From NCBI RefSeq assembly GCF_019457915.1, contig NZ_JAHZSS010000003.1, positions 1 through 64,000 on the forward strand: a stretch of DNA of 64,000 bases, in the 5' to 3' direction. This stretch comes from Neiella holothuriorum. GTDB lineage: Bacteria > Pseudomonadota > Gammaproteobacteria > Enterobacterales > Neiellaceae. Shown here piece after piece: positions 25,164 to 33,618 of this stretch. A model generated the notes under the pieces. That model had not been told where the DNA came from and made no database searches. It saw only the letters and a program-made list of their open reading frames with translations. The position numbers and the translations under genes are program-made. Positions within the stretch are counted from its first letter, which is position 1; each line of letters opens with the position of its first letter.

Positions 25164-27254
25164 TTAGTTCGCTAAGGTTTTATCTAATTGTTCGATGACG
25201 CCAGCCGGTGTCAATAACTGCGGCAACACTTGCGTTTGCCCTTCATGGTTATATAGCACATACAAAGGAACGCCCGCGTGCTGAAACTGATCGAGGTAAC
25301 GGCTGATTTGCTCGTCTCGATGCGTCCAGTCGCCCACCATATAGTGCACGCCATGTTGGCTAAATGCTTCACTCACCTGTGCATCGCTAAAGGTGACTCG
25401 TTCATTAACTTTGCAGGTTAAACACCAATCTGCGGTCATGTTGATAAATACCGGTTCATTCGCTGCCAATAGCTGCGCTAACTGTTCTGGCGAATAGGGT
25501 GTGGCAACGTCAGCCAAGCGTGACTCTTGTGCGCCGGGTTGCAGATACCAAATTCCCGGTACGGCAATGGTTGCAGCAAAGACAATGGCTGCCAAGCGAG
25601 GGTAATTGCGAGTTTTGAGCCACCAACAAAAGGCAACCAACAGTAGCAACAGCAATAACAGTAAGACGATATTTGGATCATGCTGTTGTAACAGCCAGAG
25701 TAACCAAATGGCGGTCAGTAACAGCGGGAATGCCAAGGCTTGCTTAAACGTTTCCAGCCAAGGCCCTGGTTTGGGCATTTTTGAGATCAGCGCAGGCCAG
25801 AAGGTGAGTACTAAAATCGGCAGCGCTAAACCAAGGCCCAGCGCCATTAAAATGAACAGCATACTGACAAATGGTAAGGTCAGCGCCACGCCCAGAGCGG
25901 GTGCCATTAATGGCGTCATACACGGGCTGGCAACGACAACAGCCAAGCAACCAGACAGCAGTGAGGCAGTATCATCTCCCTTGGACAACCGCTCGCTACC
26001 AACAGACATCCAGCTACCGGCCACTTCAAATGCGCCGAGTAAGCTGGCGGCCATGAGCACCATCACCAGCGTCAATATCGACAAGAACCAAGGATCTTGT
26101 AATTGAAAGCCCCAGCCGATGGCATTACCAGCTTGTTTTAAACCGCTGAGCGCGAGACCAAGCACAAATAAGGACAGCAATATACCGGTGGCATATAGAT
26201 AACCATGACGCCTAGCTTGATGACTTTCTTTCCCTGACAACTTCACCAAACTCAGCGCTTTTAATGACAACACTGGAAAAACGCATGGCATTAAATTCAA
26301 CAACATACCGCCAACAAACGCCATGAGTGCCAGCACAATAATGGAATGCTCACTATTGCTAACAGTGTCGCTGGAAGCAGTAAACGTTAATTTTGGTAAG
26401 GTTGCCTGTTTCGCGTCAAAAGCAATTCCTTTTACGCCATCAACATCGTCAATGCGCAGCACTATGTCGGTTGATGTTGGTAATTGATAAAAGTATTCGC
26501 TGGTCTGGAGGTTGGCTTGCCACCAACGCGAGCCATCTGGCGCCGTGCCTTTTTGCCACACTGGCGCTGAAGACGCTGCCAATAAGGTTTCATCGGCGGC
26601 AAATAAATCGTAGTTAGCCGCATCTGAACCGGCAGCAGAAAGCTGGAACGTGATTTGATTGGCATCATTGAGCGCTAAATCGTACCGTAGCGCTAATTCG
26701 GTTTGGTTTACCGGAACAACTTGTCGGGTGGTGGCAAATAAGTTTGCAAATTCAGTCAGCTCGTCCGATGGCGCTGTAGCAAGGGGCATCACCAACTCAA
26801 ACTCGCCATTGCCCGGGATACAACTTTCTTTACACACTAACCAAGACGCGGATAACTGGATGGTGAGCCCTTCGCGTAATGTCTGTTCACTGATATTTAA
26901 TGGTACTTGGACTGGCACCATTAACAGAGAGTCGCCGTCATAACCGAAGTTAGTAATGTCCGACACCACGATTCGCTCTGGTGTTGGCCACTGGATATCG
27001 CCAAAACTTAATTCAGGTTCATTGCTGGTAAAAGTGAGCTGCGTGGCTAGCCCGCTATCGCCCGGGTTTTTCCAATAGGTATGCCAGTGATGTTCGGGGC
27101 GCATGGCAACCCCAATCCATTGTGTGCTGCCAGGTTGCCACGTTGCATATTCAGTGATGAGCTCAACTTCGATGTGAGGGTGTTGCTGCGGCCCTGTGGT
27201 TGCGTGTGCCCATGTGCTAAGCAGGCATAACAGGGCTAGAAAACTGCGCATCAT
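25164..27254 (-). CDS. DsbD-like membrane thiol-disulfide reductase
   Basis: This 696-residue protein has a signal peptide (LLSTWAHAT). A large N-terminal periplasmic domain of the DsbD/ScsB kind follows (about 20-290, with WKNPGDSGL and SWLVCKESCIPG). The next section is a CcdA-type membrane core with Cys in LMPCVFPVLSLK and SPCMTPLMAPAL. A C-terminal thioredoxin-like domain carries ADWCLTCKVNE. It moves electrons from cytoplasmic thioredoxin to periplasmic partners. The N-terminal part differs from E. coli DsbD and fits the ScsB-like branch. ATG 27254 has AGGGA seven bases upstream. Confidence 0.9.
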   Translation of the reverse strand: MMRSFLALLCLLSTWAHATTGPQQHPHIEVELITEYATWQPGSTQWIGVAMRPEHHWHTYWKNPGDSGLATQLTFTSNEPELSFGDIQWPTPERIVVSDITNFGYDGDSLLMVPVQVPLNISEQTLREGLTIQLSASWLVCKESCIPGNGEFELVMPLATAPSDELTEFANLFATTRQVVPVNQTELALRYDLALNDANQITFQLSAAGSDAANYDLFAADETLLAASSAPVWQKGTAPDGSRWWQANLQTSEYFYQLPTSTDIVLRIDDVDGVKGIAFDAKQATLPKLTFTASSDTVSNSEHSIIVLALMAFVGGMLLNLMPCVFPVLSLKALSLVKLSGKESHQARRHGYLYATGILLSLFVLGLALSGLKQAGNAIGWGFQLQDPWFLSILTLVMVLMAASLLGAFEVAGSWMSVGSERLSKGDDTASLLSGCLAVVVASPCMTPLMAPALGVALTLPFVSMLFILMALGLGLALPILVLTFWPALISKMPKPGPWLETFKQALAFPLLLTAIWLLWLLQQHDPNIVLLLLLLLLLVAFCWWLKTRNYPRLAAIVFAATIAVPGIWYLQPGAQESRLADVATPYSPEQLAQLLAANEPVFINMTADWCLTCKVNERVTFSDAQVSEAFSQHGVHYMVGDWTHRDEQISRYLDQFQHAGVPLYVLYNHEGQTQVLPQLLTPAGVIEQLDKTLAN

Positions 27255-27374
27255 AAATGTCCCTAAAACGTTGCTGAGGTTGCCATGAATCAACCTGCTA
27301 AAGAGGTAATCAAGCTTATCTTGCTACGCAACCTTTACTAAGGTCAATTTTTTACGAATGATTCTCAATTTTGT

Positions 27375-28178
27375 TCAGTCAAAGATAGCAACAACTTGTC
27401 GGCTAATTGCCACCAGCTCACCATAACTGTCATAGATATCGGCTTCCGTATGACCATAGCCGTCGGAAGCCTGCCGAGTCAGTGCTTGGTAGGCAAACCA
27501 ATTCTCACCGCTGACAGGCCGATGCGGATGAATGAACTCTAAGTTCCAACTCATGGTGCTAGCTGGCGCTGGCCACTTCAGCATTTGTAATATGGTTGGT
27601 GGCCAAGCATCAATTAAAGCGATCAGGTGGGCATCGGAAATGTTGGCGGGTGGTTGTTTGAAGCGCATCCAACCGCCAATCGTATGATGGCGCTTGCCAG
27701 TAAAAGGCCAGCCGCCTTCTTGTTTTGCTAAATCAATATGGCGGAGAAATTTGGGCGTTACTTTCGGAATTTGGGGTAAGAAGTTGGCTTTGGCTGGTTG
27801 TGGCATGTGGTGGCTGCGCTGATCTTGTACAGCAATTTTCGAAGGTCTAGCATCGCCAAAGCATGCCTGACAAACCGTTGTGGTTTTGCCGTTTTGAACA
27901 ATACTCGCAAGCGCCTGAGTGGCGCTGCGGCCTTCTCGCAAAATATCGACATTGATTTCAAATTCTTGTTCGCTCGCCAATGGGCCAACAAAGTTGGTGG
28001 TTAAGGAGCGCAATACTCGTGGTGCGGCCAAGCGCTTTTCGATGGCTCGGAATGCTAATGCTGCCGTGATGCCGCCAAATACCGTGCGACCCTGACCCCA
28101 GCCTGCAGCTATGCTCATCCGAGTGACCGGCTGGGCAGCTTGCTCATCAACCGTTGCCAGTAATTGATCGATATGCAT
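27375..28178 (-). CDS. Acyl-CoA thioesterase, double hotdog
   Basis: A 267-residue protein with a TesB-like double hotdog fold (4HBT_3 type). The N-terminal half has GWGQGRTVFGGITAALAFRAI, the pocket helix region, and the C-terminal half has WNLEFIHPHRP. It should hydrolyse acyl-CoA to fatty acid and CoA in the cytoplasm. The substrate length is unknown. The ATG at 28178 precedes IDQLLATVDEQAAQP. A FadR-like motif lies about 50 bases upstream, so control with fatty acid supply is possible. Confidence 0.85.
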   Translation of the reverse strand: MHIDQLLATVDEQAAQPVTRMSIAAGWGQGRTVFGGITAALAFRAIEKRLAAPRVLRSLTTNFVGPLASEQEFEINVDILREGRSATQALASIVQNGKTTTVCQACFGDARPSKIAVQDQRSHHMPQPAKANFLPQIPKVTPKFLRHIDLAKQEGGWPFTGKRHHTIGGWMRFKQPPANISDAHLIALIDAWPPTILQMLKWPAPASTMSWNLEFIHPHRPVSGENWFAYQALTRQASDGYGHTEADIYDSYGELVAISRQVVAIFD

Positions 28179-28481
28179 CTAGTTTATTCGTTAATGAAAG
28201 TTCTCAATAAAGGTACCAGTTTGACTGGTCGGATGTCTAATGGCCGTTATTAAACAGCTTGAATTAATTTATTATTTTGTCGAATTAAAAGCTCAAAGTA
28301 ACAATATTGAAAGAATCTGACCGCAAGCTAAGTTCGTTCAGTTTCGGTTCAAACTAGCAGGGCAAAGTTGCGTGGCATTATTTCTTCACCGCCCATTAGG
28401 TCAGGCGTTGAAGTAGCGCGATGAACATGGATAGAACATCTGCAAACCATAGCAATTACTTTTTCCTGAGAGAGCGTCAAC
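28179..28481. other. Intergenic region upstream of thioesterase
   Basis: About 300 AT-rich bases without a convincing gene. It holds the FadR-like motif near 28215-28239 and probably the promoters of the thioesterase and of the small ORF that follows. A minus-strand open frame across 28349-28666 has no ribosome site and overlaps the better-supported 28482 ORF. Confidence 0.45.
28215..28239. promoter_or_regulatory. Possible FadR-type operator upstream of thioesterase
   Basis: ACCAGT-TTG-ACTGGT (28215-28229) is a perfect dyad. GACTGGTCGGATGTCTA (28223-28239) matches the E. coli FadR consensus AGCTGGTCCGAYNTGTT at roughly 11 of 16 defined positions, including the core CTGGTC-GA. It sits 37-61 bases before the thioesterase start. 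Confidence 0.3.
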
Positions 28482-28721
28482 ATGAACAGAGCATCTAAGC
28501 ACAACTTTGGTACTTTATCGGCCGTCACCGTGACGAGCGCAGAGCTAATTATCGTCAATAACCAAAACGAACGAATCGTTATGAACGGGGAAGATTGGCA
28601 ACAACTGCGTCCGATGATGCAAGCCAAAGCCCTGAACTTATTAAATGAAGAAGTGGTCATCACCACCCACAGTAATACTCGATCTGTGGGTTCTTTTTAT
28701 GATTTAGAACCTGCGGCTTAA
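28482..28721 (+). CDS. Small hypothetical protein, 79 residues
   Basis: A polar 79-residue product from ATG 28482 with GAGAG eight bases upstream. It contains a conserved-looking core, VNNQNERIVMNGEDWQQL, and ends NTRSVGSFYDLEPAA. It has no signal peptide or membrane segment and no recognised family. The next small gene follows 70 bases later on the same strand, so they may be cotranscribed. Confidence 0.5.
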   Translation: MNRASKHNFGTLSAVTVTSAELIIVNNQNERIVMNGEDWQQLRPMMQAKALNLLNEEVVITTHSNTRSVGSFYDLEPAA

Positions 28722-28790
28722 TGTAGCGCCTGTCACTTAACGCTGCTTGAAGGGTTAGGTCAGTGGAGCCTAGCCCTTGGAGGAATAATC

Positions 28791-28964
28791 ATGTTTGCAA
28801 TTGCGGCATTGCTTTTTGCCTGTGGATTGCTCATTAGCGCGGGGTTTGCGACTCAACTTAAAAGTGAAGAAGCGTTAATGTTACAACGGCAGGAATTGTT
28901 ACAGCGCCACCATGATGCGCCTCGGTTACTTGAGGAGTATTACCTCGAATACTATCAAGAGTAA
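28791..28964 (+). CDS. Small membrane protein, 57 residues
   Basis: A 57-residue frame starts at ATG 28791 with a strong GGAGG eight bases upstream. It has one N-terminal membrane segment (MFAIAALLFACGLLISAGFA), then a charged helix-like tail ending DAPRLLEEYYLEYYQE. It has the look of a bacterial small membrane protein of single-pass type. No family is recognised. The strong ribosome site and clean composition make it likely real. Confidence 0.65.
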   Translation: MFAIAALLFACGLLISAGFATQLKSEEALMLQRQELLQRHHDAPRLLEEYYLEYYQE

Positions 28965-29183
28965 CAGCCAACTCTCGGGCTAACGTTTCACTGCGGCCAA
29001 CCGTCTACCTCATTGCTTGTCTTCATTCTTGTTATCGTTGATCGCTGTTGTTGCTGACAGCGAACGTTTCAACATACCTCTGCTTTGTAGCCCGCCGGAT
29101 CTGCTCTCTCAAATAAACTAAGCTATAGCCTGCTGTCCGTTCGGCTGGATACTAACCATGAAGAACATGTAACGAGGTAAATC

Positions 29184-29537
29184 ATGAAGACCTATTCTGG
29201 ACGTTGTCATTGCGGTGCCATTACCTTTAGCTTTGAAAGCGAACCTATCGCGATTGGCTTACGTTGTAATTGCTCTATGTGCCGTCGTAAAAGTGCGGTC
29301 ATGTCGACTTTTGCATTATCGCCAGAGCAGTTGCGCATTGTGGTGAAAAACGACGCGCTTGCGGATTACCAATTTGGCAACCAAGTTGCTCATCACCACT
29401 TTTGTCGTGTTTGCGGCATCTATCCATTCCACCAAACCATGCGCCAGCCAGGGCATTATCGGGTGAACTTGGCGTGTATTGATGACATTGAACCACTGAG
29501 CTTACCCACCGAGCAGTTTGATGGCGCATCGCTTTAG
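29184..29537 (+). CDS. GFA/CENP-V family zinc protein
   Basis: A 117-residue protein with the GFA fold. Zinc ligands are visible in the N-terminal GRCHCGAITF, the central RCNCSMCRRK, and FCRVCGIYPFH. The family includes the glutathione-dependent formaldehyde-activating enzyme, but most members have no proven reaction, and some S-type proteins act on other thiol adducts. The Cys spacing is complete. AGGTAA lies close upstream of ATG 29184. No formaldehyde pathway genes are nearby, so the function is open. Confidence 0.85.
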   Translation: MKTYSGRCHCGAITFSFESEPIAIGLRCNCSMCRRKSAVMSTFALSPEQLRIVVKNDALADYQFGNQVAHHHFCRVCGIYPFHQTMRQPGHYRVNLACIDDIEPLSLPTEQFDGASL

Positions 29538-29634
29538 CCGCTAGCTCAGATCCCTCAAATCTGCGAATTTAATTTGCACGCAAATGAAATAAAAGTAGTT
29601 TTGACTCTGTCTAGTCCAATACGTGGAACCCAAC

Positions 29635-31965
29635 ATGGCTCATGGAATGTTAATCAATACGACTCACCTAAATAGACGAGCGAACCTGATTTATGTGCTA
29701 GTTCTAGCCCTTGGCGTTGCGCTGACTCTCTATGTGAACTGGAGTGTTGGTCAGGTCAAAAATACATCGAATCGTCTTATCCAAAATCAACTTCCCATTC
29801 TTGAAGTGAGCCGCACCATCGATCGCTTGTTCGGTGAGCACGAACGATTGCTTTATGAATATTATGCAACGGTCGACACAACGCTGTTTACGGATGCCGC
29901 CGTGCCGCGTCAGAGTGAATTGAAAGAGGCGCTTGGCATGCTTGCGATGTATGCCGGTGAAGACGCTGTTGCCCCCATTCATCAGCAATTAGATATCGTT
30001 ATTAAGGAATCCAACGCATTACATGAAAATCTAGATGGTCGCTCTATCGATTGGGATCTCTCTCGGGCTCAGCTGCGCGTTATTAGTGACGGCAGAAGAG
30101 CGGTGTTGCCAGCGCTTAGTGCACTTGAAGCCAGGATTGGCGGTGAAGTAAATCAAGGTGCACAAGATACACTGGGCCAAGTTAGCGAATTGCTCATTGT
30201 GGTGATTGTATATGGCGTGGTGGTGCTGATTTTCGCGTTTGCTCTTGGTTCTTACATTAAGCGATATTTGCTGTTAAGTAGCACCAATGAACGGCTGGCA
30301 ATGTTTGCTGAGCGTAATCCAAATCCGGTGTTGAGCCTTGATGAATCAGGCCAGCCGCTCTATCAAAACCCCGCCACTTTCAAGTTGCTTGATAGATTAC
30401 CGACGGTAGCCGAGCCATTGGCGTTGCTATCCGGCAGCATTGGCCAGCAGCTGTTTGATGCGCGCACAGATAACAGTAAAAGCCACCGCTACGAGCATCA
30501 GATTGGCGATCGCTACTTTAGTTACGAGGTGCACTGGTTAGAAGACTTAGCGGCGTTTGATGTCCACCTAAAAGACATCACCACGCAAAAACGCGCGCAA
30601 CTTCAATTGTTGGAAAAAGCGTACCGAAACGATCAATCAGGCTTATACAACCGTCCACGATTCAACGACGACATTGGCGAGCTAATCAGGGAAGGGCAAG
30701 GCCTGACGTTGGTTCTTGTTGAAGTGGCGCAAATGGGCCAACTACAAGGTCACTATGGGCTAAATGGCGCAAGTGCCTGTGTTGATGGTGTTATGCATAG
30801 CCTTAAACGAATCTTTAACGAGGCGATCGAACAAAAATCGATGAAGGCCGAGCTTTACCACATTGCCGATGGAAGCTTTGCTTTAATCGTTCAACATTTA
30901 GCCAATAGCTCAGAGCTACAATATCTGACGCAGCGCATTGTCGAGTGTTTCCGTCACCCAATTGCCACTCAACTCGGCCAAATGCGTATCCAAGTTCAAG
31001 TTGGTGTCACTGAACATGCTCCTCAGCAGCGCACCGGAACCGACTTGCTGTTGGATGCCAAAATTGCGGTAGACCAAGCGCTGCGTAGTGGTGGCAACGA
31101 CGTAAGTTACTTTGATGTGACTGTTGGCCAGGCCCATGCGCGTCGCGTTGAATTAGCGCGCAATCTAGAACATGCCATTGCTCGCGATGAACTCACGTTA
31201 GTGATGCAGCCGCAATTGTCTGCCGATGGCCGTCGATTAATTGGTGGCGAGGCATTGTTGCGCTGGCAGACCAATGGCAAATTCGTGTCACCGGCTGAGT
31301 TTATACCGGTTGCCGAGGAATCCGGGCTGATCTTAGAAATTGGTGATTGGGTACTGGATCGCGCGTGCCAAATGACAGCGCACTATCGGGAGCTAGGTCT
31401 GACTGATTTGGTGATTGCGATTAATATTTCGCCGCGTCAGTTTATGCAGGAAGGTTTTGTTGAGCGCGTTAACCAAGTATTGGAAACGTATCAGTTACCG
31501 CCGTCATCCATTGAATTGGAAATTACCGAAAGCACCATCATGGATAACGAAGATGGCGGCATGAAAATGCTGCAAGAGCTCAAGCAATTGGGCGTGTCTT
31601 TGGCAATTGATGACTTTGGTACGGGTTACTCATCACTTTCTTACCTCAAACAATTCCCTGTCGATAAGCTTAAAATTGACCGCAGCTTTATCCAATCGAT
31701 TGATGTCAGTACTGATGACCAAGCGATCGTCTTGAGCCTTTGTCAGCTAGCTAAAAACTTGAACTTGTCAGTGTTGGCGGAAGGCGTTGAATCTCAGCCG
31801 CAATTAGATGTGCTAGCTCAATTCAATTGTGATGCGATTCAAGGTTACTTCTTTAGTAAGCCACTTGCCGATAGCGACTTTATTAATTTTTCCTTGCGCT
31901 ATTTAGCGGACGATTCGGAAAAACTAGCCATCACAGAAAAAATCAACGGTGCTTTATCGACGTAA
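29635..31965 (+). CDS. Membrane GGDEF-EAL protein, probable c-di-GMP phosphodiesterase
   Basis: A 776-residue protein from ATG 29635 (GTG 29623 is a weaker choice; GGAA precedes the ATG). Two membrane helices (about 18-36 and 187-207) flank a periplasmic sensor domain. A PAS-like domain follows (FAERNPNPVLSLDESGQPLYQ). The GGDEF domain is degenerate: the motif reads ADGSF in YHIADGSFALIVQ. The EAL domain looks complete: GGEALLRW, NISPRQF, ELEITEST, DDFGTGYSSL, KIDRSFI, LAEGVES. It should therefore hydrolyse c-di-GMP at the membrane in response to an unknown signal. Confidence 0.92.
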   Translation: MAHGMLINTTHLNRRANLIYVLVLALGVALTLYVNWSVGQVKNTSNRLIQNQLPILEVSRTIDRLFGEHERLLYEYYATVDTTLFTDAAVPRQSELKEALGMLAMYAGEDAVAPIHQQLDIVIKESNALHENLDGRSIDWDLSRAQLRVISDGRRAVLPALSALEARIGGEVNQGAQDTLGQVSELLIVVIVYGVVVLIFAFALGSYIKRYLLLSSTNERLAMFAERNPNPVLSLDESGQPLYQNPATFKLLDRLPTVAEPLALLSGSIGQQLFDARTDNSKSHRYEHQIGDRYFSYEVHWLEDLAAFDVHLKDITTQKRAQLQLLEKAYRNDQSGLYNRPRFNDDIGELIREGQGLTLVLVEVAQMGQLQGHYGLNGASACVDGVMHSLKRIFNEAIEQKSMKAELYHIADGSFALIVQHLANSSELQYLTQRIVECFRHPIATQLGQMRIQVQVGVTEHAPQQRTGTDLLLDAKIAVDQALRSGGNDVSYFDVTVGQAHARRVELARNLEHAIARDELTLVMQPQLSADGRRLIGGEALLRWQTNGKFVSPAEFIPVAEESGLILEIGDWVLDRACQMTAHYRELGLTDLVIAINISPRQFMQEGFVERVNQVLETYQLPPSSIELEITESTIMDNEDGGMKMLQELKQLGVSLAIDDFGTGYSSLSYLKQFPVDKLKIDRSFIQSIDVSTDDQAIVLSLCQLAKNLNLSVLAEGVESQPQLDVLAQFNCDAIQGYFFSKPLADSDFINFSLRYLADDSEKLAITEKINGALST

Positions 31966-32016
31966 TGGTTTGGGCTTGCTGAAGGTGGATGGTTCGTTTA
32001 ACGACGCTTATTGCGG

Positions 32017-32292
32017 CTAAAACAGACTGTCGCTGCTGCCCGGAAGGTTGGCATCGGTAGGTGTCGTATTGCCGGTGTCGGCTTGTTTCTTTAACGCACG
32101 CTTCTTACGTTGGTCGCATAGTTTCAACACATAGAGCTTTTCTGCATCGCTGAACTGTTGCCAGCTAAAACGTTCTTCTCGCTTGCGAAAGCAACCAATG
32201 CAATAGCCTCTATCACCCGTCTGGCAAATTCCTTGGCATGGGTTGGGGGCATCAAAGAGGTGAAGTTGGTCGTGATTTTTAGTAGGGCTCAT
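32017..32292 (-). CDS. DUF1289 family protein
   Basis: A 91-residue protein with four Cys in PNPCQGICQTGDRGYCIGCFR, the pattern of DUF1289 (YdhL) proteins, followed by Trp and a basic helix. ATG 32292 is chosen over 32304 as AGG lies six bases upstream. The Cys pattern suggests metal binding; the function is unknown. It is single and lies convergent with the GGDEF-EAL gene. Confidence 0.85.
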   Translation of the reverse strand: MSPTKNHDQLHLFDAPNPCQGICQTGDRGYCIGCFRKREERFSWQQFSDAEKLYVLKLCDQRKKRALKKQADTGNTTPTDANLPGSSDSLF

Positions 32293-32364
32293 GGCGACCT
32301 GCATTAGCGACGGTTACATCAGTCTAACCAGCCAAGATCAGTGCTTCAAGCTTTAGCAAAGCGA

Positions 32365-32391
32365 AGCGGGCGCAAGCGCCCGCTCTTTTTA
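32365..32391 (+). terminator. Strong hairpin with T-run
   Basis: AGCGGGCG (32365-32372) and CGCCCGCT (32377-32384) with a CAAG loop are followed by CTTTTT on the plus strand. No plus-strand gene immediately precedes it, so it may block read-through toward the minus-strand solute-binding gene. Confidence 0.6.
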
Positions 32392-32422
32392 TCTAAATGT
32401 TTATGCAATTTGCTGCTCAAAC

Positions 32423-33244
32423 CTAGGGCAATTGTGCCAGCCATTCACCGTTTTCAAACCATTTGGCATGAAGGCGATCTGGCAAGCCTACACGATCATA
32501 AGAGACCATGAAGTTGCGTACTAAATTGAAAAAGTGAAGGTCGCCATGGGGCACTGCCACTGCGACGGGCTCCATCGAAAGTGGTTTCTTCAACGTAACA
32601 AAGTTATCACTTGGATTACGTAAAACGGCGAGTTTACACATGGCCATATCAGCAAACAGCGCATCTACCTTGCGCTCGCGGATTAGCTTTAAGCCTTCTT
32701 CGTAGTTTGAAATACCAACCACTTCGGCTTTTGGCATATTGAGTTGCACCATCGTTTTGCTGGTGGAGTTTGATAGCGCCGCGACTTTGATGCCAAGGCG
32801 ATTAAAGCCGCCATCTTGCTCTAGCTGCATCATTCGTTCTTCGGTGGATACGAGTGATTTACCCGCCATCATGTAGGGCTCGACAAAGCTCACCGACTTA
32901 GAGCGCAATGAGGTGATCGACATACCTGAAATAATCATATCGGCGCGACCCGCTTCGATGGCGCTGATAAGTTCAGGAAACGGTACTTTGACGATCTCTA
33001 ATTCAACGTTCATGGCGTTGGCCAATGATTGCGCAAGATCCACATCGTAACCAATGAAACGGCCACTACGACTAATCATATTAAACGGTGGTTGATCGCC
33101 GGTCATGGCAACTTTGACCACACCGCGGTCAAGTACTCGATCGAGCACAGGGCTTGCCGCGTGGCTAAACGAGCTAAACATGATCGGTAATAATGCGATG
33201 AAGCTAATGAATAATCGTCTGAGGGAACATACCGTCGAGGTCAT
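32423..33244 (-). CDS. Amino-acid-type periplasmic solute-binding protein
   Basis: A 273-residue family-3 solute-binding protein with a signal peptide (ending SHAAS). The ligand fold begins VLDRGVVKVAMTGDQPPFN, then GRFIGYDVDLAQSLANAM and AGRADMIISGMSIT, the usual SBP_bac_3 pattern. No ABC transporter subunits are adjacent, so it is an orphan that may work with a distant permease or as a sensor. ATG 33244 is preceded by GGAG. The ligand is unknown. Confidence 0.88.
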   Translation of the reverse strand: MTSTVCSLRRLFISFIALLPIMFSSFSHAASPVLDRVLDRGVVKVAMTGDQPPFNMISRSGRFIGYDVDLAQSLANAMNVELEIVKVPFPELISAIEAGRADMIISGMSITSLRSKSVSFVEPYMMAGKSLVSTEERMMQLEQDGGFNRLGIKVAALSNSTSKTMVQLNMPKAEVVGISNYEEGLKLIRERKVDALFADMAMCKLAVLRNPSDNFVTLKKPLSMEPVAVAVPHGDLHFFNLVRNFMVSYDRVGLPDRLHAKWFENGEWLAQLP

Positions 33245-33618
33245 AATGCTTTCTCCTTGAGCAAACTTAGGTTTCGGTATAGGCGTTTAAGCGTAGTCCT
33301 AAAACATCAACTTGTTCAAAAAGTTAGCTTGTTTTTTTTAAATCCCCAGTGGCGATGTAGGGCTAATATTGACGATAGGTTAAAAAACAAACGGTAATAA
33401 CTGATTTCGCTGGTGTCATTCGCTTGGCTCCAGCGCCCTGATCCTTTATTATTGCGCCAGTCCGATTGGTAACGGACATAGCGAAGTATTTATATACGGC
33501 CCCTTTGTGGGCTTTTTTATTTCAAATTTTTCGTGCTGGTAATAAGACCATCAGTCTTGATAGTGGCACTTAGCAAGTGGCCCTTGGTATGGGTCACCAC
33601 TGTATTGTAGGAAAACAC
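33245..33618. other. Divergent intergenic region and thrS leader
   Basis: About 370 bases between the solute-binding gene and thrS. Holds the short leader hairpin at 33499-33518 and a long 5' region before thrS. In E. coli, ThrS binds its own leader; no clear tRNA-like operator could be drawn here by eye. Confidence 0.4.
33499..33518 (+). promoter_or_regulatory. Leader hairpin with T-run before thrS
   Basis: GCCC (33499-33502) and GGGC (33509-33512) form a short stem followed by six T, about 100 bases before the thrS ATG. No plus-strand gene precedes it, so if transcribed it could act as an attenuator or leader structure for thrS. The stem is short. Confidence 0.35.

Noticed and set aside
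28349-28666. 105-residue minus-strand frame
   Set aside because: Overlaps the better supported small plus-strand ORF and has no ribosome site.
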